Below, in pieces: positions 41,378-49,801 of a DNA stretch of 64,000 bases. Position 1 is the first letter of the stretch. The number at the start of each line of letters is the position of its first letter. This DNA comes from Thermogemmatispora sp042408735. Lineage in GTDB: Bacteria > Chloroflexota > Ktedonobacteria > Ktedonobacterales > Ktedonobacteraceae. The stretch spans positions 62,001 to 126,000 of the forward strand of contig NZ_JBHOQV010000126.1 of NCBI RefSeq assembly GCF_042408735.1. Direction: 5' to 3'. The notes under the pieces are model-generated. The model was given only the letters and a program-made list of their open reading frames with translations. It did no database searches and had not been told where the DNA came from. The translations under genes were made by a program, and so were the position numbers.

Positions 41378-41863
41378 AGCACCCATCGTCCAGAGATCAA
41401 CTGCAGAGCCAGGCAGCCTCTTGGCCGGACAGAGCGGAGCGCGGAAGGCAGGCCCAGTCCCTCTCGGCTGCCTGGGTAGTGAGCAAGAGAGCACCAACAG
41501 CGACCATCGGCGCGCGGGAAGCGAGCGTCTGCCGATCCGGCAACCCTGGAGCCAGTCAGAACAGATCGCCCTGTCCGGAAGGAGCGGTGCCGATGGTCAA
41601 CAATCCAATCCTCTGGCATTATAGCGCATCGGGCCAGGTAGTGACAGGGGGGCCAGGTCAGCCAGGTAGCCGACCAAGACAGCTCAGGCAGGCTGCAACC
41701 GAGCAAGGGGGACGGACGTACTGAACCTGTCCCCCTCCAGGCTGGCCGATCCGGCGGTGGGGGAGAAGCGAGCGAGCGAACGAACGAGCGACGAACAGCG
41801 TCCCTGGCCGGGCGGGGGCTGGCTGGGGGAGAAGCCTGGCAGCAGAAAAGGAGGCAGACAGGC
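41378..41863. other. divergent spacer, ATP-grasp to HAD gene
   Basis: About 485 bases. A perfect minus-strand TATAAT at 41618-41623 is a likely -10 for the ATP-grasp gene. The stretch 41768-41796 is a tetranucleotide tandem repeat (GCGA/ACGA units). No gene is supported. Confidence 0.5.
41768..41796. repeat. GCGA/ACGA tetranucleotide repeat
   Basis: GCGAGCGAGCGAACGAACGA then imperfect units, in the leader of the HAD gene about 70 bases before its start. Confidence 0.75.
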
Positions 41864-42541
41864 ATGCCACAGCTCGTGTTTTGGATTGATGTCGACAACA
41901 CCCTTCTCAACAACGACCACGTCAAGGAGGAGCTGGAGCGTGAGCTGAGGGTCCTGCTGGGGGCAGAGCTGGCGGGGCGCTTCTGGGAACTCTACGAAGC
42001 GGTGCGCCACGAAAGTGGCGTCGTTGACATTCCTCAAGCTCTGGCCCGTCTGCGGGCAGAGACCCCGGAACAGCGACTGCCGGAGGTGACCTTTGAGCGA
42101 GCGCGGGACCTCTTCGAACACTACCCCTTTGCCACGGCCCTCTACCCGGGAGCGCGTGAGACGCTAGAGCACCTGAGCAGCCTCGGTCTCACCGTCATCG
42201 TCTCTGACGGTGATCACCTCTTCCAGGCGGAAAAGATCGTCAACAGTCACCTTGCCGAAGCGGTAGAGGGACGGGTCCTCATCTATGACCATAAAGAGCG
42301 CCACCTGGAAGAGACCATGAGGCACTACCCAGGGGAGCACTATGTGGCCATCGACGATCGGCTGGACTTACTGGCCGCTTGCAAGGAGCAGCTAAGGGAG
42401 CGCCTGACGACCGTTTTTGTGCGCCAGGGAAGGCACGCTGAGGAAGGACTCCGGCAGCCAGGGCATTACCAGGCCGACAGGAGCGTCGAGGCCATCGGCC
42501 TGCTGCGCGGCTACAGAGTGGCAGACTTCCTTCTTGCTTGA
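41864..42541 (+). CDS. HAD-superfamily hydrolase
   Basis: 225 aa. Motif I is FWIDVDNTLLNND (Asp9 nucleophile, Asp11). Motif II is VIVSDGDHLF. The lysine of motif III is in DHKERHL or AEKIV, and motif IV is YVAIDDRLDLL. The cap is small and helical. The DVDNTLL form is common in haloacid-dehalogenase phosphatases of unknown substrate. AAAAGGAGG lies upstream. The JAMM peptidase gene follows 125 bases later on the same strand. Confidence 0.85.
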   Translation: MPQLVFWIDVDNTLLNNDHVKEELERELRVLLGAELAGRFWELYEAVRHESGVVDIPQALARLRAETPEQRLPEVTFERARDLFEHYPFATALYPGARETLEHLSSLGLTVIVSDGDHLFQAEKIVNSHLAEAVEGRVLIYDHKERHLEETMRHYPGEHYVAIDDRLDLLAACKEQLRERLTTVFVRQGRHAEEGLRQPGHYQADRSVEAIGLLRGYRVADFLLA

Positions 42542-42666
42542 AGAGAGCGGGACCTCCCCGAGGCAATCGGCAAAAGGAGGCTTGCCAGGAGGTAGGAAGG
42601 TGCTTTATCATCAACAAGGAGCACGAGAGAGCGCTGTTGCTGGCAGCGCGAAAGGAGGAAAAGGAC

Positions 42667-43410
42667 ATGGCGCAGGAAGCGCGGGAGGCAGGATCGAGGC
42701 GAAGCAGAGCGACGGTAGTGATTCCCAGCGATGTTCAGCGCGCCCTGCTGCAGGATGCCTGGAGCCGGAGCAAGATCGAGGCGTGCGGCCTGCTGAGGGG
42801 GGAGATCGACGAGCGGGGGAGCTGGCGGCTGGCCGCCGTGCATCCCCTGCCCAACATCGCGCACTCGTCGGCCTATTTCGAATTCGCGCCAGAAGACGTC
42901 CTGCAACTCGAACTGAGCTATCCGGGGCAGATCATTGGGGTCTATCACAGCCATCCGTGGGGACCCCGTGGAGCCAGCCGCACGGACCGCGAGACTATGC
43001 GACGTGTCAACGGGGAAGAGGGCATTCCCTGGATCTGGCTCATTCTCTGCGGCCCCTTCACCGACGAGGCGCTGCCGCTGCTGCTGGAGGCGGCCGCTGG
43101 AGGTGACCGGGCTGCGGAGGCCGAGTGCGCGAACTGGCTTGGCCGGAGACTGCTTGCTTACTACCATGACCCGGGGAAAGGGTTGGGACAGATTGAGGTG
43201 GTGCTGCAGGCGCAGAGCGAGGCGGGGGGGACAGGTGGGCAACGATCGGCAGGAGTGGATGGAGGGAAGAAGGGCGGACGCCGCTCAGCGGGAGAACAAG
43301 GGGCCAGAGGCTCACTCAAAAGGGGAAGCATCTGGCAAATTCCTGGCAGATCTGCTACACTCAGGGAGAAATCGCGAGAGGCTGGCTCAGAAGCAAACAG
43401 GCAGCACTAA
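42667..43410 (+). CDS. JAMM/MPN-family metallopeptidase (M67)
   Basis: 247 aa from the ATG at 42667 behind AAAGGAGG. A complete JAMM zinc site: Glu38 in IEACGLLRG, then H94-S-H96 and S104-x-x-D107 in YHSHPWGPRGASRTD (HxHx7SxxD). Bacterial relatives remove ubiquitin-like sulfur carriers (ThiS, MoaD, CysO) or act in Ub-like conjugation. No ThiS/MoaD-like or E1-like gene is adjacent here. The last ~70 residues are Gly/Arg/Lys-rich and look disordered. The next gene begins only 29 bases after the stop. Confidence 0.9.
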   Translation: MAQEAREAGSRRSRATVVIPSDVQRALLQDAWSRSKIEACGLLRGEIDERGSWRLAAVHPLPNIAHSSAYFEFAPEDVLQLELSYPGQIIGVYHSHPWGPRGASRTDRETMRRVNGEEGIPWIWLILCGPFTDEALPLLLEAAAGGDRAAEAECANWLGRRLLAYYHDPGKGLGQIEVVLQAQSEAGGTGGQRSAGVDGGKKGGRRSAGEQGARGSLKRGSIWQIPGRSATLREKSREAGSEANRQH

Positions 43411-43439
43411 CAGCGTTACCCAGGAGGATTACGGACTCA

Positions 43440-44795
43440 ATGTCTCAATACAGTGTCTGTCCGCAGTGCGGCAGCCAGGTGGGGCCAGATGAGGCATTCT
43501 GTGGGCAGTGTGGAGCAGCGCTTACATCCCCGGGATCGCCGGCGCAGCCGACGCAGATGACGGGGACTCCGCCCCCACTGGGGTCGAAGAGCGGACTCTT
43601 GCAAGGCTACAGCCGCGGGGCCTCACCCCCGCCCGGGTACTCACCGGGGCTGGGAGGAGGTCCAGGGGCAGGCAGTGCGACGCCGGGGCCGCCCTCCCCC
43701 TCGCCCTCGCCCTGGGCGACCGAGCCGATGTCGAGCAGTGCGATTGGAGGAGGGCCAGCGGGGCCACGAACGCCGGCTCCAAGCCAGCGAACAGAGTTTT
43801 ACCAGGATGCGACCGAGGCCATGCCGGCGGCAGGCCAGGGACTGGGAGGAAGTGGCTATAGCCAGCCCGGCCAGCCGCGACAGGCGGAGTTTCCGGCCAC
43901 TGCCGGCGGCTACCCGCCGGGCGGCTACCCCACGCCAGTGGGGGGGCTTTACGGGACAGGGGTGCAGCAGCCCTACCCAGGGACGCCCTACCCGACGATG
44001 CCGCCATATCAGCCGGGGCAGACTGGCTTTGCCGGCCCTGGTGTCGGGGGCACATACCCGGGGGTGCCGGGGCAGACCTACGGGGGTGGGTTCCCCCAGC
44101 GTCCGCAGCCGGGCGGCCCGGAACAGCGCAACACCTGGGTCGTGGTGGCAGCAGTGGGGGCGGCGGCTGTCCTGATAGTGCTCATCTTCATAGGAGCTTT
44201 CGTTTGGATCCGCGGCAATTCGCAGTCGGCAGCGGGTCCGGGCACGATGACGGCCACGGTGCCGAGTCCGACGCCCACGCCGACGCCCACGCCGACACCC
44301 AGTCCAACACCCAGTCCGACGCCCACGCCCACACCGGTCGCCTCGCCGACGCCGCTGCCCAATCCCGGCTTCGCCTGGTGTGATCAGTGCCGTAACGAGG
44401 GCTTCACGACCCAGTATCCCAGTGGCTGGAGCCAAAGCTCCACGCCTGATGGGACAGGCATCCGCTTCACCAGCCCTGTCAGCAGCGAGATCGCTGCCTC
44501 TTTCAAGGTACCAGGGGCCACCAACCAGACACCGGATGATTTGGTGAACGCAGAGCTGGCGAACCTGCCCGGAGTAACCAACGTCAGCTCGACCACCACG
44601 ACCACCATCGGTGGGACTACCTGGCGCACAGCTTCTGCTGACTACCAGCAGCAGAACCAGGATCATATCCAGGTCTACGCCACTGTCTACCAGGGCAAAG
44701 CCTATCTGATCGAGATCCAGGCCCCGCATGACCAGTTCGATCAGATGAATAATCAGTACTTTGCCACAATGCTGGCCACCTTCCAATTTGTTTGA
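43440..44795 (+). CDS. zinc-ribbon membrane protein with Pro/Thr-rich stalk
   Basis: 451 aa. The N-terminal zinc ribbon is CPQCGSQVGPDEAFCGQCG (Cys7, 10, 21, 24). Next come about 200 residues rich in Gly/Pro/Tyr/Gln, then one membrane helix (VVVAAVGAAAVLIVLIFIGAFVWI, about 232-255). An extracellular Pro-Ser-Thr stalk with PT/SPT repeats (44261-44340) follows, and a C-terminal domain (FAWCDQCRNEGFTTQYPSGW...) that looks like a beta-rich binding module. The architecture is common in Ktedonobacteria and function is unknown. AGGAGG precedes the start. Confidence 0.82.
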   Translation: MSQYSVCPQCGSQVGPDEAFCGQCGAALTSPGSPAQPTQMTGTPPPLGSKSGLLQGYSRGASPPPGYSPGLGGGPGAGSATPGPPSPSPSPWATEPMSSSAIGGGPAGPRTPAPSQRTEFYQDATEAMPAAGQGLGGSGYSQPGQPRQAEFPATAGGYPPGGYPTPVGGLYGTGVQQPYPGTPYPTMPPYQPGQTGFAGPGVGGTYPGVPGQTYGGGFPQRPQPGGPEQRNTWVVVAAVGAAAVLIVLIFIGAFVWIRGNSQSAAGPGTMTATVPSPTPTPTPTPTPSPTPSPTPTPTPVASPTPLPNPGFAWCDQCRNEGFTTQYPSGWSQSSTPDGTGIRFTSPVSSEIAASFKVPGATNQTPDDLVNAELANLPGVTNVSSTTTTTIGGTTWRTASADYQQQNQDHIQVYATVYQGKAYLIEIQAPHDQFDQMNNQYFATMLATFQFV

Positions 44796-45184
44796 CGAAG
44801 AGGAAGCGGTCGGCAGAGGCGATAGCACGAGGCGGATGAGCGGAGGATGAGCGACGCAGCGGGAAGCTGGCCAGAGCAGAGCCAGTCAGGACCCGTCAGG
44901 GCAGGGCAATAGTCGCTCTGGATCGGACGACTGAGGCGGGGAAAGCGGGAGACAGAGCAGGCACCCGGCTCAGGACGGGCGAGAGGTGTGGTGACTCGCC
45001 AGCCCCCAGGGGAGGCAGATGACCTGCCTGGGTGGCGAGTTTTCCCCGGCCGGAGGGGAAGAGGGCGTGGAGGAGAGCTGGTTTCGAGCGATCCGCCGGC
45101 CAGTGGGCGGTGGGCAGGGATGGTATGCTGGAATAAGAAGCACAAGAGAGAATCAGGAAGCAGAAGAAGAGGAAGAGCAGTGCT
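44796..45184. other. spacer upstream of purA
   Basis: About 390 purine-rich bases. A possible -10 TATGCT is at 45123-45128. GAAGAGGAAGAG before 45185 serves as the ribosome site of purA. No purine riboswitch (no P1-J1/2 type blocks) and no gene seen. Confidence 0.5.
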
Positions 45185-46471
45185 ATGGCGGTAGTTGCAG
45201 TTATTGGCGCCCAGTGGGGGGACGAAGGGAAAGGGAAGATTGTCGACGAGCTGGCAGCGCGGGCGCACTTTGTGGTACGCTACCAGGGGGGAAGCAACGC
45301 GGGCCATCGCGTTGTCCATGAGAAGGGAGAGTTCGTCTTTCGTCTCATCCCCTCCGGCATTCTCTACCCGCAGACCTCCTGCATTATCGGCAACGGCGTG
45401 GTCGTTGACCCGCGGGGCCTGCTGGAGGAAATGGAGGAGCTGGAGCGGCAGGGAATCGATATCTCGCGCCTGTATATCAGCGAGCGCGCCCATGTGGTCA
45501 TGCCCTACCATTTCCTGCTAGACCGGCTCGAGGAGGAGGCCCGCGGCGAGGAGAGGATCGGCAGTACCCAGCGAGGGATCTCACCGGCCTACGTCGACAA
45601 GCACGCGCGCAGCGGTATCCGTATGGCTGACCTGCTGGACGTGGATGCTTTCCGCAGCAAGCTGGCGACGATTCTGCAGCAGAAGAATCGCATGATCACC
45701 CAGATCTATGGCCAGCCACCGCTGTCGCTGGAGGAGATCCACGGCGAGTATTTCCGCTATGGCCAGCGGCTGCGCCCCTATATTGCCGATACTCAGGCGA
45801 TGCTGCACGAAGCGCTCTTCGAGCGCAAGACCATTCTGCTCGAGGGGGCGCAGGGAGCGCTGCTGGACATCGACTTTGGCACCTATCCCTTTGTGACGGC
45901 CTCCTCGACGCTGGCGGCGAATGCGGCCAGCGGGGCGGGATTGCCGCCGCGCTCGATCGATCGGGTGATCGGCGTCTATAAAGCCTACATCACGCGGGTG
46001 GGCAGCGGGCCGATGCCGACAGAGCTTTTTGATGAGGCGGGAGAAGAGATGCGTCGGCGAGGCCACGAGTACGGGACCAACACCGGTCGGCCTCGGCGCT
46101 GTGGCTGGTTCGATGCAGTGGCCGGGCGTTTTGTGGCGCAGCTCAATGGTCTGGATGCCCTGGTCATCACCAAGCTCGATGTGCTGGATACCTTCCCCGT
46201 CATCAAGATCTGCACCGCCTATCGTCTCTACGGCAAGACCATCCACAGCCTGCCGGCCAACCTCAACGATCTGGCGGCCTGCGAGCCAGTCTACGAAGAG
46301 CTTGAGGGATGGCAGTGCAGCACCAGCGGCATCAGCGATTATGATGATCTGCCAGCCGCGGCCAGGCGCTACCTGAAGCGCCTGGAAGAACTGCTGGAGA
46401 CACCGATCGCCATGATCTCGGTCAGCCCCCAGCGTGGGCGAACGATCCAGCTTCAGGACGTGCTGGCCTGA
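45185..46471 (+). CDS. purA: adenylosuccinate synthetase (PurA)
   Basis: Converts IMP, aspartate and GTP to adenylosuccinate, the committed step to AMP. 428 aa, the standard length. The N-terminus has IGAQWGDEGKGKIVDEL (GTP loop, catalytic Asp). QGGSNAGHRVV holds the catalytic His (about 41-44). GAQGALLDIDFGTYPFVTASST (residues 220-241) and the C-terminal region with ISVSPQRGRTIQL match the family. Single gene. Confidence 0.97.
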   Translation: MAVVAVIGAQWGDEGKGKIVDELAARAHFVVRYQGGSNAGHRVVHEKGEFVFRLIPSGILYPQTSCIIGNGVVVDPRGLLEEMEELERQGIDISRLYISERAHVVMPYHFLLDRLEEEARGEERIGSTQRGISPAYVDKHARSGIRMADLLDVDAFRSKLATILQQKNRMITQIYGQPPLSLEEIHGEYFRYGQRLRPYIADTQAMLHEALFERKTILLEGAQGALLDIDFGTYPFVTASSTLAANAASGAGLPPRSIDRVIGVYKAYITRVGSGPMPTELFDEAGEEMRRRGHEYGTNTGRPRRCGWFDAVAGRFVAQLNGLDALVITKLDVLDTFPVIKICTAYRLYGKTIHSLPANLNDLAACEPVYEELEGWQCSTSGISDYDDLPAAARRYLKRLEELLETPIAMISVSPQRGRTIQLQDVLA

Positions 46472-46562
46472 GCAGGGAGCGATCCCGGGCGAGGGCCAGC
46501 AACAGCGTTGGGCGAGGGGATCAGCAAGCACAAGCAGGTGAGAAGGAAGAGCAGAGCAAACT

Positions 46563-47066
46563 ATGTCGACTGATGAGCGATTTGGGCACCTGAGTCCGGC
46601 GGCGCGGCGCGTGCAAGAGGCCCTGGCCGCAGGAGGTTTCCGCTGCGAGGTCGTTGAGCTACCGACCTCGACGCGCACAGCTAGCGAGGCGGCGCGGGCC
46701 GTTGGCTGTGCGCTGGGCCAAATTGTCAAATCGCTGGTCTTCCGTGGTCGGGAGAGTGGGCGCCCGATCCTGGTCGAAGTCAGCGGCGCCAACCGGGTGG
46801 ATGAGGGGCGTCTAGGGGAGCTGGTCGGCGAGCCAATCGAGCGGGCTGACGCCGATTTTGTCAAGGAGCGGACAGGCTTTGCCATCGGAGGAGTGCCGCC
46901 AGTGGGGCATAAGGAGCCGCTGAAGACCTTCATCGATGAGGACCTGCTAGGCTATGACCGCATTTGGGCGGCAGCCGGGACGCCCTCAGCGCTGTTCGCC
47001 TTGACGCCTGCCGAGCTGCAGGCCATGACTGGGGGCCAGGTGGTGGCCATCAAGCAGCAGTCGTGA
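46563..47066 (+). CDS. YbaK/EbsC-family aminoacyl-tRNA deacylase
   Basis: 167 aa. TASEAARAVGCALGQIVKSLVF (the Lys of the conserved QIVKSL) and TGFAIGGVPPVGH (the GxxPxGH substrate loop) are diagnostic. The family hydrolyses mischarged tRNAs, most often Cys-tRNA(Pro) or Ala-tRNA(Pro). The protein is a free-standing trans-editing factor. The flavin-reductase gene follows about 100 bases later on the same strand. Confidence 0.92.
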   Translation: MSTDERFGHLSPAARRVQEALAAGGFRCEVVELPTSTRTASEAARAVGCALGQIVKSLVFRGRESGRPILVEVSGANRVDEGRLGELVGEPIERADADFVKERTGFAIGGVPPVGHKEPLKTFIDEDLLGYDRIWAAAGTPSALFALTPAELQAMTGGQVVAIKQQS

Positions 47067-47163
47067 TGTGCCCAGAGCAAGGACCAGGCTTGCTCCGGCA
47101 GGCGGGCAAGCAGAAGCAAACGAGAGATACCTAAGGAAAGGACGAGAGGAGCAGACTGGCCTT

Positions 47164-47640
47164 ATGGACCAGGCAGCCAAAAAGCACGTCTTGCGTTTGT
47201 TCACCTATGGTCTGTACGCCGTCTCCTGTGCCGATGGAGGGGAGGTCAACGCCTTCACGGCCAACTGGCTGACGCAGGTCTCCTTTGAGCCACCGCTGGT
47301 GGCGGTCTCAGTGGAGAACGATTCGCGCTCGCTGCCGATGATGCTGCGCAGCCGAACCTTTATCATCAATGTCCTCCCGTCGGGAGCACGCGAGCTGGCC
47401 GGCAAGCTTGGCAAGTCAGCCCTGCGTGACCCACAGAAGCTGGCCGGAGTGGCCTTCCATCCTGGGCCGGGAGGGTGCCCCATTCTGGACGAAGCCCTGG
47501 GGTGGCTCGCCTGTGAAGTGCGTCACACGGTTCCGGCAGGTGACTCAACGGTGCTGGTAGCCGAGGTGGTAGAAGCCGGCATCCAGCGCGAAGGGACCCC
47601 GCTGACGATGGCCGAGACCGGCTTCCGTCACGCCGGCTGA
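47164..47640 (+). CDS. flavin reductase-like split-barrel protein
   Basis: 158 aa from the ATG at 47164, where homology starts; the GAGGAG site is about 13 bases away. Blocks: FTYGLYAVSCADGGEVNAFTANWLTQVSFEPPLVAVSV (FMN-binding strand-turn region), FIINVLPSG, and CEVRHTVPAGDSTVLVAEVVE. These fit the FMN-binding flavin reductase domain family that reduces FMN with NAD(P)H or uses FMN as a bound cofactor. A monooxygenase partner is not adjacent; the P450/FMO operon lies 2 kb further on the other strand. Confidence 0.88.
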   Translation: MDQAAKKHVLRLFTYGLYAVSCADGGEVNAFTANWLTQVSFEPPLVAVSVENDSRSLPMMLRSRTFIINVLPSGARELAGKLGKSALRDPQKLAGVAFHPGPGGCPILDEALGWLACEVRHTVPAGDSTVLVAEVVEAGIQREGTPLTMAETGFRHAG

Positions 47641-47712
47641 GAGGCAGCCTGCTCTGCTTGCCCGGACTGACCGACCTGGTCCAGCCTGACCAGAGAGCGC
47701 GCTGCCCGGCAA

Positions 47713-47750
47713 CGAGGCGCTCCGCCGCAGACTGGTGGGGGAGCGCCTCG
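47713..47750 (+). terminator. hairpin between flavin reductase and HIT genes
   Basis: Perfect 11-bp arms CGAGGCGCTCC / GGAGCGCCTCG with a 16-base loop, then a moderately T-rich CACTCGTGTTCCTCC. Candidate terminator of the purA-ybaK-flavin reductase region. Confidence 0.55.
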
Positions 47751-47938
47751 CACTCGTGTTCCTCCGGCTGAGCGCGGCGGGGGAGACCCACTCTGCATTC
47801 AGCGATGAGGGAAAGAGAGAGGGCCCAGCGCGCCGTTGGCAGACCAGCTCACGGGCAGAGCGGAGCAAGGGAGGGGAGAGCGGAGGGTGGGATCGAGGGA
47901 GCCGAGCCACTACGACGAGGAAGAGAAGGAGCCGCCCA

Positions 47939-48649
47939 ATGTCGTCACAGGATGCCGAGCAGCAGTTGCGCAGTCTTGCCGAGAGCGAGCCTTTGCCAGT
48001 CCCCCGGAGCCAGACCCAGGCCAATGTCCCCTGCGTCTTTTGCGATCGTGCCTCCCTGGAGACTGTCTTGCAGGAGACACCGACCTTTCTGCTGGTAGCC
48101 GATTACGCCCCTCTGGTCGAGGGACATCTGCTGATTATCCCCAAGGAGCATTATGCCTGCTATGGGGCCGTCCCGGAGGAGCTTGATAGCGAGCTATTGG
48201 CCCTCAAGCGGCTGGTGAGGCGTTTCGCCGCTCGCTTCTATGCCCCGTTGCTTTTCTGGGAGCATGGGATCTTTGGCCAGACGGTCTTTCACGCCCACCT
48301 GCACTGTATTCCCTTCGGGGTAGTCAGCTATCGTGAGCGTCTGGAGGGGGTAGTGGAGCGGGCCACCCCAGTAGGCGAGCAGGAGGAGATTCGCCGCTGG
48401 TATCGCCAGCGAGGCCAGTACTTCTACCTTGAGGACAGTGAAGAGGCGTTCCTGTTCCCGCCCGAGCTGGACTGCTATCGGCAGGTGATCTATGAGGTTT
48501 TCTGGAAGAGTCTCAGCCCCGAGCAGCAGCGGCAGGGCTGGCAGCGCAAGGAGGTCCGTCGCCAGCAGGGGAGGAGCTGGCTGGTGGCAGCGATGCGCAA
48601 GTGGGAACAATTCTGTCAAGAGGAGAAAGAAGACCCATGCCGACACTGA
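47939..48649 (+). CDS. HIT-family protein
   Basis: 236 aa from the ATG at 47939 (AAGGAG eight bases upstream); the frame is open earlier but without homology. CVFCDRAS starts the HIT domain with a zinc-type Cys pair. LLVADYAPLVEGHLLIIPKEHYACYG and the histidine triad FHAHLHCIPF (H-x-H-x-H) follow. The C-terminal ~100 residues extend beyond the usual HIT core. These proteins hydrolyse nucleoside phosphoramidates or dinucleoside polyphosphates. It overlaps the next gene by 13 bp. Confidence 0.9.
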   Translation: MSSQDAEQQLRSLAESEPLPVPRSQTQANVPCVFCDRASLETVLQETPTFLLVADYAPLVEGHLLIIPKEHYACYGAVPEELDSELLALKRLVRRFAARFYAPLLFWEHGIFGQTVFHAHLHCIPFGVVSYRERLEGVVERATPVGEQEEIRRWYRQRGQYFYLEDSEEAFLFPPELDCYRQVIYEVFWKSLSPEQQRQGWQRKEVRRQQGRSWLVAAMRKWEQFCQEEKEDPCRH

Positions 48650-49563
48650 TCGAACCTGTGCGGGATGAACTGGTGTCTGCGGGTGAGCTGCGTCTGCACG
48701 TAGTGCAGTGGGGGAGGGAGGGGCCAGCGGTGGTCTGTCTGCATGGGCTGACGGCCAACGCCTTCTGCTTCCAGGCATTGGCCGATGTTCTGGCCGCCGA
48801 CCACCGGGTGATCGCCTATGACCTGCGGGGGCGGGGCCGAAGCGAGCGTCCAGCCCAGGGCTACAGCGTGCCCATCCACGCCGCTGATCTTGACCAGCTC
48901 CTGACGGTTCTTGGACTGGAGCGGGTGGCCCTGCTAGGGCATTCGCTGGGGGCGTTGATTGCGCTTTTCTACGCGGCCTGGCGTCCGGAGCGTGTCAGCA
49001 AGCTCATCCTGGTTGATGCTGGGGCGCCGCTGCCCTGGCGTAGCCCCGAGGAGCAGCCGGCCTGGCTCAGCGCCTCGATCGCGCGCCTGGGGATGCCCGT
49101 GGCCTCCTTCGAGGAATATCGCCAGCGCCTGCAGAGCCTGCCGTTTCTGGGACCGTGGTGGAACGCCTATCTTGATCGCTACCTGGAGCACGACGTTGAG
49201 CGGCTGCCTGATGGGAGCGTGCGCTCGCGCGTCTATCGCGAGGGAGTGCTGGAAGAAGGGAGGCGAGCCGAGGAGGCGCGCCCGAGGGAGCAGTGGGAGC
49301 GTGTGCAGGCGCCGACGCTGGTACTGCGGGCGGGAGCCGGTATGTTCGCCCCCGATGATCAGCTTCTCAGTAAGGAGGCGGCCAGGGAGCTGGTGACCCA
49401 CATCCGGCGGGCGCGGCTGGTCGAGTTTGGGCAGCTCAACCACTATACCATCATCTTCGGAGCTGATCCGGGGCCAGCAGAAGCGATTCGGGCCTTTCTG
49501 AGCGAGCGAGAAGAGGAGGGGCCGGAGCCGGAGCCGGAGAGTGGGGTCCAGGGGTTGGCGTGA
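48637..49563 (+). CDS. alpha/beta-fold hydrolase
   Basis: 308 aa from the ATG at 48637. Blocks: AVVCLHGLTANAFCF (oxyanion HG), VIAYDLRGRGRSERP, LLGHSLGALIALFYA (nucleophile Ser in GHSLG), a lid domain rich in Arg, APDDQLL (candidate Asp) and GQLNHYTII (catalytic His). The order fits an esterase or epoxide/C-C-bond hydrolase. The tail ends with Glu/Pro repeats. The start lies within the HIT gene end, so the two are probably cotranscribed. Confidence 0.88.
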   Translation: MPTLIEPVRDELVSAGELRLHVVQWGREGPAVVCLHGLTANAFCFQALADVLAADHRVIAYDLRGRGRSERPAQGYSVPIHAADLDQLLTVLGLERVALLGHSLGALIALFYAAWRPERVSKLILVDAGAPLPWRSPEEQPAWLSASIARLGMPVASFEEYRQRLQSLPFLGPWWNAYLDRYLEHDVERLPDGSVRSRVYREGVLEEGRRAEEARPREQWERVQAPTLVLRAGAGMFAPDDQLLSKEAARELVTHIRRARLVEFGQLNHYTIIFGADPGPAEAIRAFLSEREEEGPEPEPESGVQGLA

Positions 49564-49801
49564 GGGGGGAGGGAGGAGAGGGGAAGGGAGCAGGGGAGCC
49601 TGCTGCCCTCCCCCTGTTGAGGGAGGAGTCTCCCCCGGCCAGGGTGGCCGGGGGAGGGGAAGTGTGGGTGGGGCAAGGGAGGATTCGTCAGGACAAGCCA
49701 GGACAAGCGGATGGAGGACGTCAAACACAAGGGAAAGGGAGCGTCCAATCTGCTCTGCCCGCTGTCTGTGCCGCAGACGATGCCGGCCGTAGCTGCCTGC
49801 C
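49564..49801. other. convergent spacer
   Basis: About 240 bases between the hydrolase and the P450 gene ends. CTCCCCCTGTTGAGGGAGGAG (about 49608-49628) and CCCCGGCCAGGGTGGCCGGGGG (about 49634-49655) are GC-rich inverted repeats that may end transcription from one side or both. Confidence 0.5.

Noticed and set aside
44796..45184. Purine riboswitch before purA
   Set aside because: No conserved loop-loop or junction bases of the purine aptamer are visible.
45581..46933. 450-codon minus-strand frame over purA
   Set aside because: Antisense shadow of purA, which has full-length conserved motifs.
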